From: CANKHA01 sp035699705
Lineage (GTDB): Bacteria; Pseudomonadota; Alphaproteobacteria; Rhizobiales; Xanthobacteraceae
Direction of reading: 5' to 3'
DNA: 7,959 nucleotides
Assembly (NCBI GenBank): GCA_035699705.1
Contig: DASSPI010000129.1
Location: 1 to 7,959, forward strand
Below the pieces are notes generated by a model, which was not told the origin of the DNA, did no database searches, and saw nothing but the letters and a program-made list of their open reading frames with translations. The position numbers and the translations under genes were made by a program. This document shows, piece after piece, positions 1-5,947 of this stretch. The number at the start of each line of letters is the position of its first letter. Position 1 is the first letter of the stretch.

Positions 1-164
1 TCGAGCCGCCCGGCTTCGACATTTCCGGTGTGGAATCCTGCGATATAGTTCGCGAGCTGAACATCATCCATGTGCGTTCATGCGTAGTAAGTCGAGCCGC
101 TACATCTGAGAGTAGGCTCTGTGATATGATGACTAGCAGACGAGATTCGAAGAGCTCAGCTTAG
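1..164. other. Left-edge flank without a confident gene
   Basis: This stretch is poorer in GC than the rest of the window. Two short overlapping readings are possible and neither is convincing. On the minus strand an ATG at 71 opens a frame running off the left edge (MDDVQLANYIAGFHTGNV...), on the same strand as the cupin gene and downstream of its terminator, but it has no visible Shine-Dalgarno. On the plus strand a frame is open from base 3 to a TAG at 162-164, four bases before the hairpin at 168-196, as expected for the 3' end of a convergent gene. However, its second half uses codons rare in this genome (ATA, GTA, AGT, AGG, AGA). The 9-mer TCGAGCCGC occurs at 1-9 and again at 92-100. 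Sequence to the left would settle which reading, if either, is real. Confidence 0.25.
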
Positions 165-167
165 AGA

Positions 168-196
168 AAAAGGCCGGGCTTTTGGCCCGGCCTTTT
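168..196 (-). terminator. Intrinsic terminator of the cupin gene, probably bidirectional
   Basis: A perfect 12-bp stem (168-179 with 185-196, core GGCCGGGC/GCCCGGCC) has a 5-base loop. It is flanked by an A run on the left and ends in a T run on the right, so either strand shows a GC stem ending in U. It lies 24 nt past the cupin gene's TAA on the minus strand. The symmetry would also let it stop plus-strand transcription arriving from the left. Confidence 0.85.
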
Positions 197-220
197 GTCA
201 GCAACAATAGCGCGTAGCGG

Positions 221-1444
221 TTACATCACGTCGCCCGGCTCGTCGCCGGAGTCGCCCTGGTACCACTTGTCTTCCATCCGGCTCTTCTTGCCGTCCTTGC
301 GCAGCAGTTCGTCGAACTCCTTGCGCAGATACGGGTCTTCCATGTGATACGGAATCGCTGCGCCGCCCTTGGTCACGTCGATGGCGCCGTAATCCATCAG
401 CGCCTCGCCGGGAATGCCGGCCTTGCGCGCGCGCTGGTTGTTCGGGCCGTGCCAGGCGGTGACGCGCAGCGGTTCGACGCCGGTGCCGAAATGCTGGTGG
501 AACCAGTCGCCGCTCATCGGCGCGGCGGAGACCATGCCGCCCTGCTCGTATTCCTGCCGCATCACCTTGTCGGCCTTGCCGGATTCCCACGGCCGCATGC
601 CGAGCGCTTCCGGCCAGGTGTAGGTGTAGCCCTTGCCCTTCAGGCAGACGAGCACCGCGGCCGAGGCGTGCTTGTGCGCCTTCGAGTAGCGGCCGGTCTC
701 GTGCTCGCCGATCCAGGTGTAGAAGCGGTTGTTCGCCATCTGCGGCTCCATCCGGCGGTAGCCGGGCGAGCGGCGGTTATCCAGCGGCAGCTCCGCGTTG
801 ATCACGTCCGGGATGATGTTGGTCTTGCGCATGGCGAGACCGCGGATCGGATCCGGCGAGATGTCGTCGTTCGGCTTGAAGAAGTCGTCGCTGTTGGAGA
901 AGCGGTCGGTGAAGTGATACGGGCAGTTGAAGATGAAATCCATGTTGTCGAGCAGGTTCATCACGTTCGGCGCCGAGGTGCCGCACAGCATCAGCGCGGG
1001 CTGGCTCGAAGCATTGATGAAACGGTGCGAGGCGTTGAGCGGGATGGTGAACATCGAGCCCTTCGCCCATTCGAAGGTGTGACGCTTGGCCTGGCCTTCC
1101 TGCCAGACTTCGGTGGTGCCGCGGCCTTCCAGGATCAGCACGACCTTCTCGTACATGTGCTTTTCGACATTCAGCGCGCCGGCGCCGGGAATCTGCGCCA
1201 CATACATGCCCCACAGGCCTTCGGTGCCGTAGAGCTGGATGAAGGTGCCGTTGCCGCCGAGCCGCTTCCAGGGCTTGAGCGGAAGATCCTGGCAGCGCTT
1301 CACGCCGATGCCGCGGTAGACCGGAATGCCTTCGCTTTCCATGAAGCGGTCGTAGGGCATCGCCGGGCGGCCGAACTTGCCGAAGCCGGCGTTCTCGCCG
1401 GCCTTGGGCTCGTGCCAATGGGTCATGTCGGTCTTGTCGTGCAT
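221..1444 (-). CDS. Two-cupin (bicupin) domain protein, possible dioxygenase-like enzyme
   Basis: This is a 407-residue soluble protein without signal peptide or membrane segments. The ATG at 1444 is preceded by GGAGG at good spacing, which decides the start although the frame is open further upstream. Two cupin folds can be read. The first, about residues 78-155, has E94, H96 and E99, then a good second motif ending P135-L-N-A-S-H140 and N144. The second, about 245-335, has H257-x-H259 and then W314-F-H316-Q-H318. Known bicupins of this size include gentisate-type ring-cleaving dioxygenases, but the metal motifs here are split: the first domain lacks the leading His and the second lacks the Glu. 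Metal binding is plausible and the reaction is unknown. The C-terminal 30 residues are highly charged. A terminator on each side makes the gene its own transcription unit. Fold confidence is high, function low. Confidence 0.9.
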   Translation of the reverse strand: MHDKTDMTHWHEPKAGENAGFGKFGRPAMPYDRFMESEGIPVYRGIGVKRCQDLPLKPWKRLGGNGTFIQLYGTEGLWGMYVAQIPGAGALNVEKHMYEKVVLILEGRGTTEVWQEGQAKRHTFEWAKGSMFTIPLNASHRFINASSQPALMLCGTSAPNVMNLLDNMDFIFNCPYHFTDRFSNSDDFFKPNDDISPDPIRGLAMRKTNIIPDVINAELPLDNRRSPGYRRMEPQMANNRFYTWIGEHETGRYSKAHKHASAAVLVCLKGKGYTYTWPEALGMRPWESGKADKVMRQEYEQGGMVSAAPMSGDWFHQHFGTGVEPLRVTAWHGPNNQRARKAGIPGEALMDYGAIDVTKGGAAIPYHMEDPYLRKEFDELLRKDGKKSRMEDKWYQGDSGDEPGDVM

Positions 1445-1476
1445 GGGCGTTCCTCCGGATGTCGGGATTACCGCCG

Positions 1477-1505
1477 GTCTTAGTGAGACTTCCCGCGGTT
1501 GGCAA
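1477..1505 (-). promoter_or_regulatory. Candidate sigma-70-type promoter of the cupin gene
   Basis: On the minus strand TTGCCA (1500-1505, five of six to TTGACA) is followed after 17 bases by TAAGAC (1477-1482), a weak -10. It would start transcription about 26 nt ahead of the ATG at 1444, leaving room for the GGAGG site. The terminator just upstream means a promoter is needed in this 120-bp gap. The -10 match is poor, so this is a candidate only. Confidence 0.35.
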
Positions 1506-1565
1506 CAGCGGAAAAGACAGCCCTGCAAGGCGGAATTGCTTCGATGCCGGATGCGGCACGGCATG

Positions 1566-1601
1566 AAAAAACTCCCCTCCGCCGGCCGGCGAAGGGGAGT
1601 T
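1566..1601 (-). terminator. Intrinsic terminator of the first binding-protein gene
   Basis: Read on the minus strand, AACTCCCCT pairs perfectly with AGGGGAGTT (arms 1593-1601 and 1570-1578). A further CGCC/GGCG pairing lies inside after one mismatch, with a GGCC loop. Six T residues follow (complement of 1566-1571). The hairpin begins 16 nt after the TGA at 1618. It is a textbook rho-independent terminator and uncouples this gene from the cupin gene downstream. Confidence 0.92.
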
Positions 1602-1617
1602 GTCGCGTCCGTCCAGG

Positions 1618-2664
1618 TCAGTTCGAGGTGATCAGCTTTCCGACTTCCTTCATCACCTCGGGCGGCACCCTGGAAATGCTTTCGATGCGCTCGCGGACGT
1701 CGTCGCCGTCGATCGGGCTGACGTCGACCTTCAGTTTCTCGGCGTCCTTCAGATAGGCCGGGTCCTTGTGGGTCTCCATGAAGGCCTTCACCAGCGCATC
1801 GGCGCGCTCCTTCGGCACGCCCGGAGGCGCGGCAAAGGGCCGGCTCATGGCGTAAGGCAGCTCCAGCACCTCGATCAGCGCGCGGTCCTTGTCGGACTTC
1901 GCCAGCTCGCGCGCGGTCGGCACATTGGGCAGTTCCGGGTAGCGGGTCTTCCGCCCCATCACCACCAGGATATGCATGATGCCATCGGGCTTCAGCCATT
2001 CCGGCTTGTTGGACTTCACGCTGGAGATGCCGGTGGTGCGGCCCTCGATCTCGCCGCGTTCCATGGCGAGATAGAGCGCGCCGCTGTCGGTATAGCCGCC
2101 GATATTCTTGATGTTGAAGCCGAGCATGTCGCGCAGCACGACCGGCCAGGCGTCGCTCGAGGTGCCCTCGCCGGTGGAGCCGAGGATCAGCGGCGGGCCG
2201 TCCTTCTTGCGCAGGTCCTCGATCGACTTGTTCTTCGCGTCCTTGCGGGCGATCAGCACATAGGCGTCATTCTCTCCGCTCGATGAGGAGCCGATCCAGG
2301 TGAACTTGGTCGGATCGAACTGCACGTTCTGATCGGTCTTGTCCAGCATGGCGAGCAGCGGGATGTTGCGCGCGAAGATGCCGAAGGCGGTGCCGTCCTT
2401 GGGGGCGACATTGTAGATGTAGTTGGCGCCCTTCAGGCTGCCGGCGCCCGGCATGTTGTTGATGATGATGTTCGGCTTGCCGGGGATATGCTTGCTCATG
2501 TGCTGGGCCAGGATGCGGCCATAGGTGTCGTAACCGCCGCCCGGCCCGTAGCTGACGATCATCGTGATCGTCTTGCCCTTGTAGAAATCGGCTACCGCGT
2601 CGGCCTTGGCCGGAACGGCGGCGCCGGCGAACAGCATCAAGGCCGCCGCAAATCGCATCAGCAT
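1618..2664 (-). CDS. Bug/TctC-family periplasmic solute-binding protein, copy 1
   Basis: A 348-residue tripartite tricarboxylate transporter (TTT) substrate-binding protein. An export signal covers residues 1-21 (hydrophobic core AAALMLFAGAAV, likely cleavage after A-K-A before DAVADFY). The mature part has family hallmarks: the ligand-loop motif Y39-GPGGGY-D46, then NNMPGAGSLKGAN, later PTARELAKSDKD and SRPFAAPPGVP, and the C-terminal KAFMETHKDPAYL. Such proteins capture carboxylates in the periplasm and deliver them to a TctA/TctB membrane pair. The ATG at 2664 is chosen because GGAGGA lies 6 nt upstream; the in-frame ATG at 2658 would be 12 nt away. It is monocistronic, with its own upstream element and terminator. 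It is about 66% identical without gaps to the neighbouring copy over the mature region. The ligand cannot be predicted. Confidence 0.95.
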   Translation of the reverse strand: MLMRFAAALMLFAGAAVPAKADAVADFYKGKTITMIVSYGPGGGYDTYGRILAQHMSKHIPGKPNIIINNMPGAGSLKGANYIYNVAPKDGTAFGIFARNIPLLAMLDKTDQNVQFDPTKFTWIGSSSSGENDAYVLIARKDAKNKSIEDLRKKDGPPLILGSTGEGTSSDAWPVVLRDMLGFNIKNIGGYTDSGALYLAMERGEIEGRTTGISSVKSNKPEWLKPDGIMHILVVMGRKTRYPELPNVPTARELAKSDKDRALIEVLELPYAMSRPFAAPPGVPKERADALVKAFMETHKDPAYLKDAEKLKVDVSPIDGDDVRERIESISRVPPEVMKEVGKLITSN

Positions 2665-2735
2665 CTGTGATCCTCCAGTGTGGCCACCCGTTGGTCGGTG
2701 GATTTTCGATGGCACGCGGCCGGAATTTTTCCGGG

Positions 2736-2797
2736 CGCCGCTTGCCGATATTTTCAACCAGCGTTGCGAGCCGCGCAACGTTAAAGCGCCGGGAAAC
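2736..2797 (-). promoter_or_regulatory. Conserved upstream block of binding-protein gene 1
   Basis: This block aligns with 4015-4077 upstream of the second binding-protein gene. Over 2745-2797 the ungapped match is 32 of 53 bases, arranged as 12/17, then 0/9, then 20/27. On the minus strand the shared parts read roughly CGCTTTRACRTTGCGC and CTGGYYGAMAATA. It lies 81-133 nt upstream of the ATG at 2664. A 7-bp-arm hairpin (CGTTGCG/CGCAACG, 2762-2780) occurs only in this copy. No clean -35/-10 pair can be fixed, so it may be promoter, operator, or both. Confidence 0.5.
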
Positions 2798-2815
2798 TGC
2801 GCCGAAAGGGCGCAG
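2797..2815. repeat. Short inverted repeat, copy A
   Basis: CTGCGCC and GGCGCAG form a perfect 7-bp stem around a GAAAG loop. The inner 17 bases (2798-2814) match 2897-2913 at 16 of 17 positions, so the same hairpin motif occurs twice in this spacer, 99 bp apart. It lies just upstream of the conserved block of binding-protein gene 1. Its function is unknown. Confidence 0.55.
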
Positions 2816-2892
2816 CCCCAGGCGCGCAAAGCATCAGCGGTTCTCTGGCTTGCCGGTATCGACGTTGCGGGAATGATGGTGTCTGCGACGAA

Positions 2893-2917
2893 GGGTTGCG
2901 CCGAAACGGCGCACCCC
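2893..2917 (-). terminator. Hairpin after binding-protein gene 2 (terminator-like) and inverted repeat, copy B
   Basis: A 7-bp stem TGCGCCG/CGGCGCA with an AAA loop, extended by three G-C pairs beyond one mismatch, begins 14 nt after the TAA at 2931. On the minus strand it is followed by TTCGTC rather than a U run, so intrinsic termination would be weak. It may instead protect the 3' end or bind a protein. Its inner 17 bases repeat the motif at 2798-2814. Confidence 0.45.
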
Positions 2918-2930
2918 CTCGCGCCGGCGC

Positions 2931-3983
2931 TTATCCCCCTTCGACCAGCTTCTCGATGCTCTTGAGCTGATCGTCCGGCGTGTCGGCGATGAGCTTGATC
3001 AGGCGCAGCACCTCGGCGCCGTCGATCGGGCTGACCTCGAAATTGGCCTTCCTGGCCTCTTCCAGATAGCCCGGGTCCTTGTGCGTCTCCATGAAGGCTT
3101 TCACCAGCGCCTTGGCGCGGTCCTCGGGAACGCCCGGCGGCGCCGCGAAGGGCCGCGACAGCTGATAGGGGATTTCCAGGATCTCGATCAGCCGGCGGTC
3201 CTTGTCGTTCTTCGCCAGTTCGCGCGCGGTCGGCGCATTCGGGAAGTCGGCATGCCGGTTGGAGCGCCCGAAGACCATCAGGATATTGCCGAGCCCGCCC
3301 GGCTTCACCCAATCGGGCTTGTTCGGCTTGATCGAGGAATAGCCGACGTTGCGCGCCTCGATCTCGCCCCGCTCGAAGGCGAGGTTCAGCGCCGCGCCGT
3401 CGGTATAGCCGGGCACCTGCTTGATGTTGAAGCCGAGCATCTCGCGCAGCACCACGCCCATGGTGTCGCTGGAGACGCCTTCGGCGGTGGTGCCGAGCAC
3501 GATCGGCGGGCCGCCGGACTTGCGGGCGTCCTCGACCGACTTCACCGGCGCGTCCTTGCGCACCATCAGCAGATAGGCGTCGTCGGCGAAGCTCGCCGAA
3601 GAGCCGATCCAGGTGAATTTCATCGGATCGAACTGCACGTTCTGATTGGTCTTTTGCAGCAGGCCGATCAGCGGGATGTTGCGGGCGAAGGTGCCGAAGG
3701 CGGTGCCGTCTTTCGGCGCCGCGTTATAGATGAAGTTCGCGCCGCGCAGGCTGCCGGCGCCCGGCATGTTCTGGATGACGATGCTCGGATTGCCGGGGAT
3801 GTATTTCGGCATATAGCGCGCGAGCACGCGGGCATAGACGTCGTAGCCGCCGCCCGGGCCGTAGCTGACGATCAGGGTGATCTGCTTGCCCTTGTAGAAA
3901 TCCTCCACGGCATCCGCGCGCGCCTGCGGCGCCGCCAGCGCAACCATCGCGGCCAACAAGGCCGCCGCCCATCGCATCCGCAT
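2931..3983 (-). CDS. Bug/TctC-family periplasmic solute-binding protein, copy 2
   Basis: A 350-residue protein of the same family as the neighbour. The signal peptide covers residues 1-23 (MRMRWAAALLAAMVALAA core, cleavage after A-R-A before DAVEDFY). The ligand-loop motif is Y41-GPGGGY-D48, followed by QNMPGAGSLRGAN, FGTFARNIPL, PTARELAKNDKD, SRPFAAPPGVP and KAFMETHKDPGYL. The ATG at 3983 follows GGGAGGA with a 4-nt spacer; the in-frame ATG at 3977 also has acceptable spacing, so the start is uncertain by two residues. Conservation with copy 1 is strong through the core and collapses in the last 27 residues. Between the copies, many differences lie in stretches such as SSSSGEN versus SSASFAD, which could alter ligand preference; that is inference. 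It is transcribed divergently from the ABC-F gene across 130 bp. Confidence 0.95.
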   Translation of the reverse strand: MRMRWAAALLAAMVALAAPQARADAVEDFYKGKQITLIVSYGPGGGYDVYARVLARYMPKYIPGNPSIVIQNMPGAGSLRGANFIYNAAPKDGTAFGTFARNIPLIGLLQKTNQNVQFDPMKFTWIGSSASFADDAYLLMVRKDAPVKSVEDARKSGGPPIVLGTTAEGVSSDTMGVVLREMLGFNIKQVPGYTDGAALNLAFERGEIEARNVGYSSIKPNKPDWVKPGGLGNILMVFGRSNRHADFPNAPTARELAKNDKDRRLIEILEIPYQLSRPFAAPPGVPEDRAKALVKAFMETHKDPGYLEEARKANFEVSPIDGAEVLRLIKLIADTPDDQLKSIEKLVEGG

Positions 3984-4014
3984 CTGGTCCTCCCTGATCG
4001 ATCCGCCTGTTGTC

Positions 4015-4077
4015 CGCGGCTTCGCCCGTATTGTCGGCCAGGAAGCAAGACGGCGCAATGTCAAAGCGGCGGAAGGC
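4015..4077 (-). promoter_or_regulatory. Conserved upstream block of binding-protein gene 2
   Basis: This is the partner of 2736-2797. It contains the same two conserved segments (4025-4041 and 4051-4077) separated by exactly 9 unmatched bases, 42-94 nt upstream of the ATG at 3983. On the minus strand it includes TTGACA (4059-4064), a perfect -35 hexamer, but no good -10 lies 16-18 bases beyond: the bases there read CTGGCC. An alternative pairing of TTGCGC with ACAATA at 18-base spacing is present in both copies but weak. Confidence 0.5.
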
Positions 4078-4083
4078 TTTGAC
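4060..4083. promoter_or_regulatory. Perfect inverted repeat between divergent genes, candidate operator
   Basis: GTCAAAGC (4060-4067) and GCTTTGAC (4076-4083) are perfect 8-bp inverted arms around 8 bases. Each arm carries a TTGAC-type -35-like sequence pointing outwards, one toward binding-protein gene 2 and one toward the ABC-F gene. Such symmetry suits a dimeric regulator controlling both directions, though no regulator gene is visible in the window. Only the left arm is retained in the related block upstream of binding-protein gene 1. Confidence 0.45.
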
Positions 4084-4105
4084 GGCAGGCCTTTCCGGCT
4101 ATACG
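4079..4105 (+). promoter_or_regulatory. Candidate promoter of the ABC-F gene
   Basis: TTGACG (4079-4084) and TATACG (4100-4105, within CTATAC, close to the alphaproteobacterial CTATAT) are separated by 15 bases, shorter than usual. If used, transcription would start near 4111-4113, almost at the ATG at 4114, giving a leaderless or nearly leaderless message. Confidence 0.35.
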
Positions 4106-4113
4106 GGGTGCCC

Positions 4114-5925
4114 ATGGCTCCTCCGCTTTTGCAACTCGCCGATGTCGCGCTGACTTTCGGCGGCACGCCGCTGCTGACCGGCGCGGACCTGTCGGTTTCA
4201 ACCGGCGAGCGCGTCTCGCTGGTCGGCCGCAACGGATCGGGCAAATCGACCCTGCTGAAAATCGCGGCGGGCCTGGTGGAGCCCGACCGGGGATCGGTTT
4301 TCGTGCAGCCCGGCGCGGTGGTGCGCTACCTGCCGCAGGAGCCGGATTTTTCCGGCTTCGCCTCCACGCTGGCTTATGTCGAAGCCGGGCTGCGGGCGAG
4401 CGACGATCCGCATGCCGCGCGTTATCTGCTGGAGCAGCTCGGGCTCAGCGGAGAGGAAGATCCGGCGCAGCTTTCCGGCGGCGAAGCGCGCCGCGCCTCG
4501 CTCGCGCGCGTCTTGGCGCCGGCGCCCGATATCCTCTTGCTCGACGAGCCGACCAATCACCTCGACCTCACCACCATCGAATGGCTGGAGGGCGATCTCC
4601 TCTCGCGCCGCACCGCGCTGGTGATCATCAGCCACGACCGGCGCTTTCTCTCCACGCTCTCGCGCGTCACCGTGTGGCTCGACCGCGGCGCGACGCGGCG
4701 GATCGAGCGCGGCTTTGCGCATTTCGAGGAATGGCGCGACATGCTGCTGGCGGAGGAGGAGCGCGAGCAGCACAAGGCCGACCGCAAGATCGCCGCCGAG
4801 GAGCATTGGATCCGCCACGGCGTCAGCGGCCGGCGCAAGCGCAACATGCGGCGGGTCGGATTGCTGCAGGAGATGAAGGAACGGCGGCGCAGCTACCGGG
4901 CAGCCGTCGGCGATGTCGCGATCGCCGCCGGCGCGGCGGCGCCGTCGGGCGCACTGGTGATCGAGGCGCAGAACATCGGCAAGAGCTATGAAGGCCGCGC
5001 CATCGTCAGCGACTTCTCGATCCGCATCCAGCGCGGCGACCGGCTCGGCATCGTCGGGCCGAACGGCAGCGGCAAGACCACGCTGATCAACCTGCTGACC
5101 GGGATTTTGCCGCCGGACGCCGGCTCGGTGAAGCTCGGGTCCACGCTGGCGATCGCCACGCTCACGCAGCATCGCGACAGCCTCGATCCGGATGTCACGG
5201 TGAAAGACGCGCTGACCGGAGGCGGCGGCGACAACGTGCTGGTCAACGGCGTTTCCAAGCACGTCGTCAGCTACATGAAGGATTTTCTGTTTCTGCCCGA
5301 ACAGGCGCGCACGCCGCTCGGCAAGCTGTCCGGCGGCGAGCGCGGCCGGCTGATGCTGGCGCAGGCGCTCGCGAGGCCGTCCAATCTGCTGGTGCTGGAC
5401 GAGCCGACCAACGATCTCGACATGGAGACGCTCGACGTGCTGGAGGAGATGCTGACGGATTATCCCGGCACCGTGCTGCTGATCAGCCATGACCGTGATT
5501 TTCTCGACCGCCTGGTGGGCGGGGTGATCGTGCCGGAAGGCAACGGGCGCTGGACCGAATATGCCGGCGGCTACAGCGACATGCTGGCGCAGCGCGGCGC
5601 CGACCTTTCCCGCGAGGCGCGCAAGCCGGCACCGCCGCGGGACATGAGAGAATCCACGGCACCTGCCGAAACGTCGCAAGCGAAACGGCGGATGACCTTC
5701 AAGGACAAGCACGCGCTGCAAACTCTTCCGAAGACCATCGCCGCGCTGCAACGGGAGGCCGACGCCTTGCAGGCAAAACTCGCCGATCCGGATTTTTACG
5801 CCCGCGACCGCGCGGCATTCCAGAACGTCACGCAAGCGCTCGGCGAGCTGCAGCGGAAAATCGCCGCGGCAGAAGAGCAATGGCTGGCGCTGGAAATTTT
5901 GCGCGAAGAGCTCGCGGGGACCTAG
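4114..5925 (+). CDS. uup: ABC-F family ATPase, Uup type
   Basis: A 603-residue soluble protein with two ABC ATPase domains and no membrane segments, the ABC-F layout. Domain 1 has Walker A GRNGSGKS (38-45), signature LSGGE (120-124), Walker B LLLDEP (141-146) and H174. Domain 2 has Walker A GPNGSGKT (315-322), LSGGE (405-409), LVLDEP (426-431) and H459. The charged linker, about 205-280, corresponds to the region that reaches ribosomal tRNA in this family. A tail, about 523-600, with heptad-like leucines forms the coiled coil typical of Uup, supporting Uup over EttA or YheS. All catalytic motifs are intact. E. coli Uup (about 635 residues) is linked to ribosome function and to transposon excision. 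ATG 4114 is preferred; GTG 4108, two codons upstream, is an alternative, and neither has a strong Shine-Dalgarno. It is the only plus-strand gene here and is unrelated in function to its neighbours. Confidence 0.93.
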   Translation: MAPPLLQLADVALTFGGTPLLTGADLSVSTGERVSLVGRNGSGKSTLLKIAAGLVEPDRGSVFVQPGAVVRYLPQEPDFSGFASTLAYVEAGLRASDDPHAARYLLEQLGLSGEEDPAQLSGGEARRASLARVLAPAPDILLLDEPTNHLDLTTIEWLEGDLLSRRTALVIISHDRRFLSTLSRVTVWLDRGATRRIERGFAHFEEWRDMLLAEEEREQHKADRKIAAEEHWIRHGVSGRRKRNMRRVGLLQEMKERRRSYRAAVGDVAIAAGAAAPSGALVIEAQNIGKSYEGRAIVSDFSIRIQRGDRLGIVGPNGSGKTTLINLLTGILPPDAGSVKLGSTLAIATLTQHRDSLDPDVTVKDALTGGGGDNVLVNGVSKHVVSYMKDFLFLPEQARTPLGKLSGGERGRLMLAQALARPSNLLVLDEPTNDLDMETLDVLEEMLTDYPGTVLLISHDRDFLDRLVGGVIVPEGNGRWTEYAGGYSDMLAQRGADLSREARKPAPPRDMRESTAPAETSQAKRRMTFKDKHALQTLPKTIAALQREADALQAKLADPDFYARDRAAFQNVTQALGELQRKIAAAEEQWLALEILREELAGT

Positions 5926-5932
5926 CAGCCTC

Positions 5933-5947
5933 GCGCCGTCACGGCGC
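5933..5947. terminator. Hairpin at the convergent gene ends
   Basis: GCGCCG (5933-5938) and CGGCGC (5942-5947) pair perfectly, and the 3-base loop is the FAH-family gene's stop codon (5939-5941). It starts 7 nt after the ABC-F TAG. No U run follows directly on either strand; TTTT appears on the plus strand only at 5956-5959. It may contribute to termination or 3'-end stability for both converging genes. Confidence 0.35.

Noticed and set aside
221..1444. Calling the bicupin a gentisate 1,2-dioxygenase
   Set aside because: Size and context are suggestive, but the metal-binding motifs are incomplete in both domains, so a specific enzyme name is not supported.
344..1483. Long plus-strand open frame opposite the cupin gene
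   Set aside because: It mirrors the cupin gene in antisense, is rich in Arg, Val, Ala and His as expected from antisense of GC-rich coding DNA, shows no domain, and the cupin reading has clear motifs and a ribosome site.
1445..1999. Upstream extension of the cupin reading frame
   Set aside because: The frame happens to stay open through the intergenic terminator into the neighbouring gene; the ATG at 1444 has an ideal GGAGG and the cupin fold begins after it.
2665..2930. Riboswitch or small protein in the spacer between the binding-protein genes
   Set aside because: Only simple hairpins and the shared upstream block are visible; no known riboswitch core and no short frame with a ribosome site was found.
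4036..4064. Sigma-70 promoter using the perfect TTGACA at 4059-4064 on the minus strand
   Set aside because: At 16-18 bases the -10 region reads CTGGCC or similar, with no TATAAT-like match, so the hexamer alone is not enough.
3081..4082. Plus-strand open frame opposite binding-protein gene 2
   Set aside because: Antisense shadow of a gene with signal peptide and family motifs; no start-site support and no domain.
4198..5880. 560-codon minus-strand open frame opposite the ABC-F gene
   Set aside because: The plus strand encodes a complete ABC-F protein with all Walker and signature motifs; the antisense product has no recognisable domain and Arg/Gln/His-rich low-quality composition.
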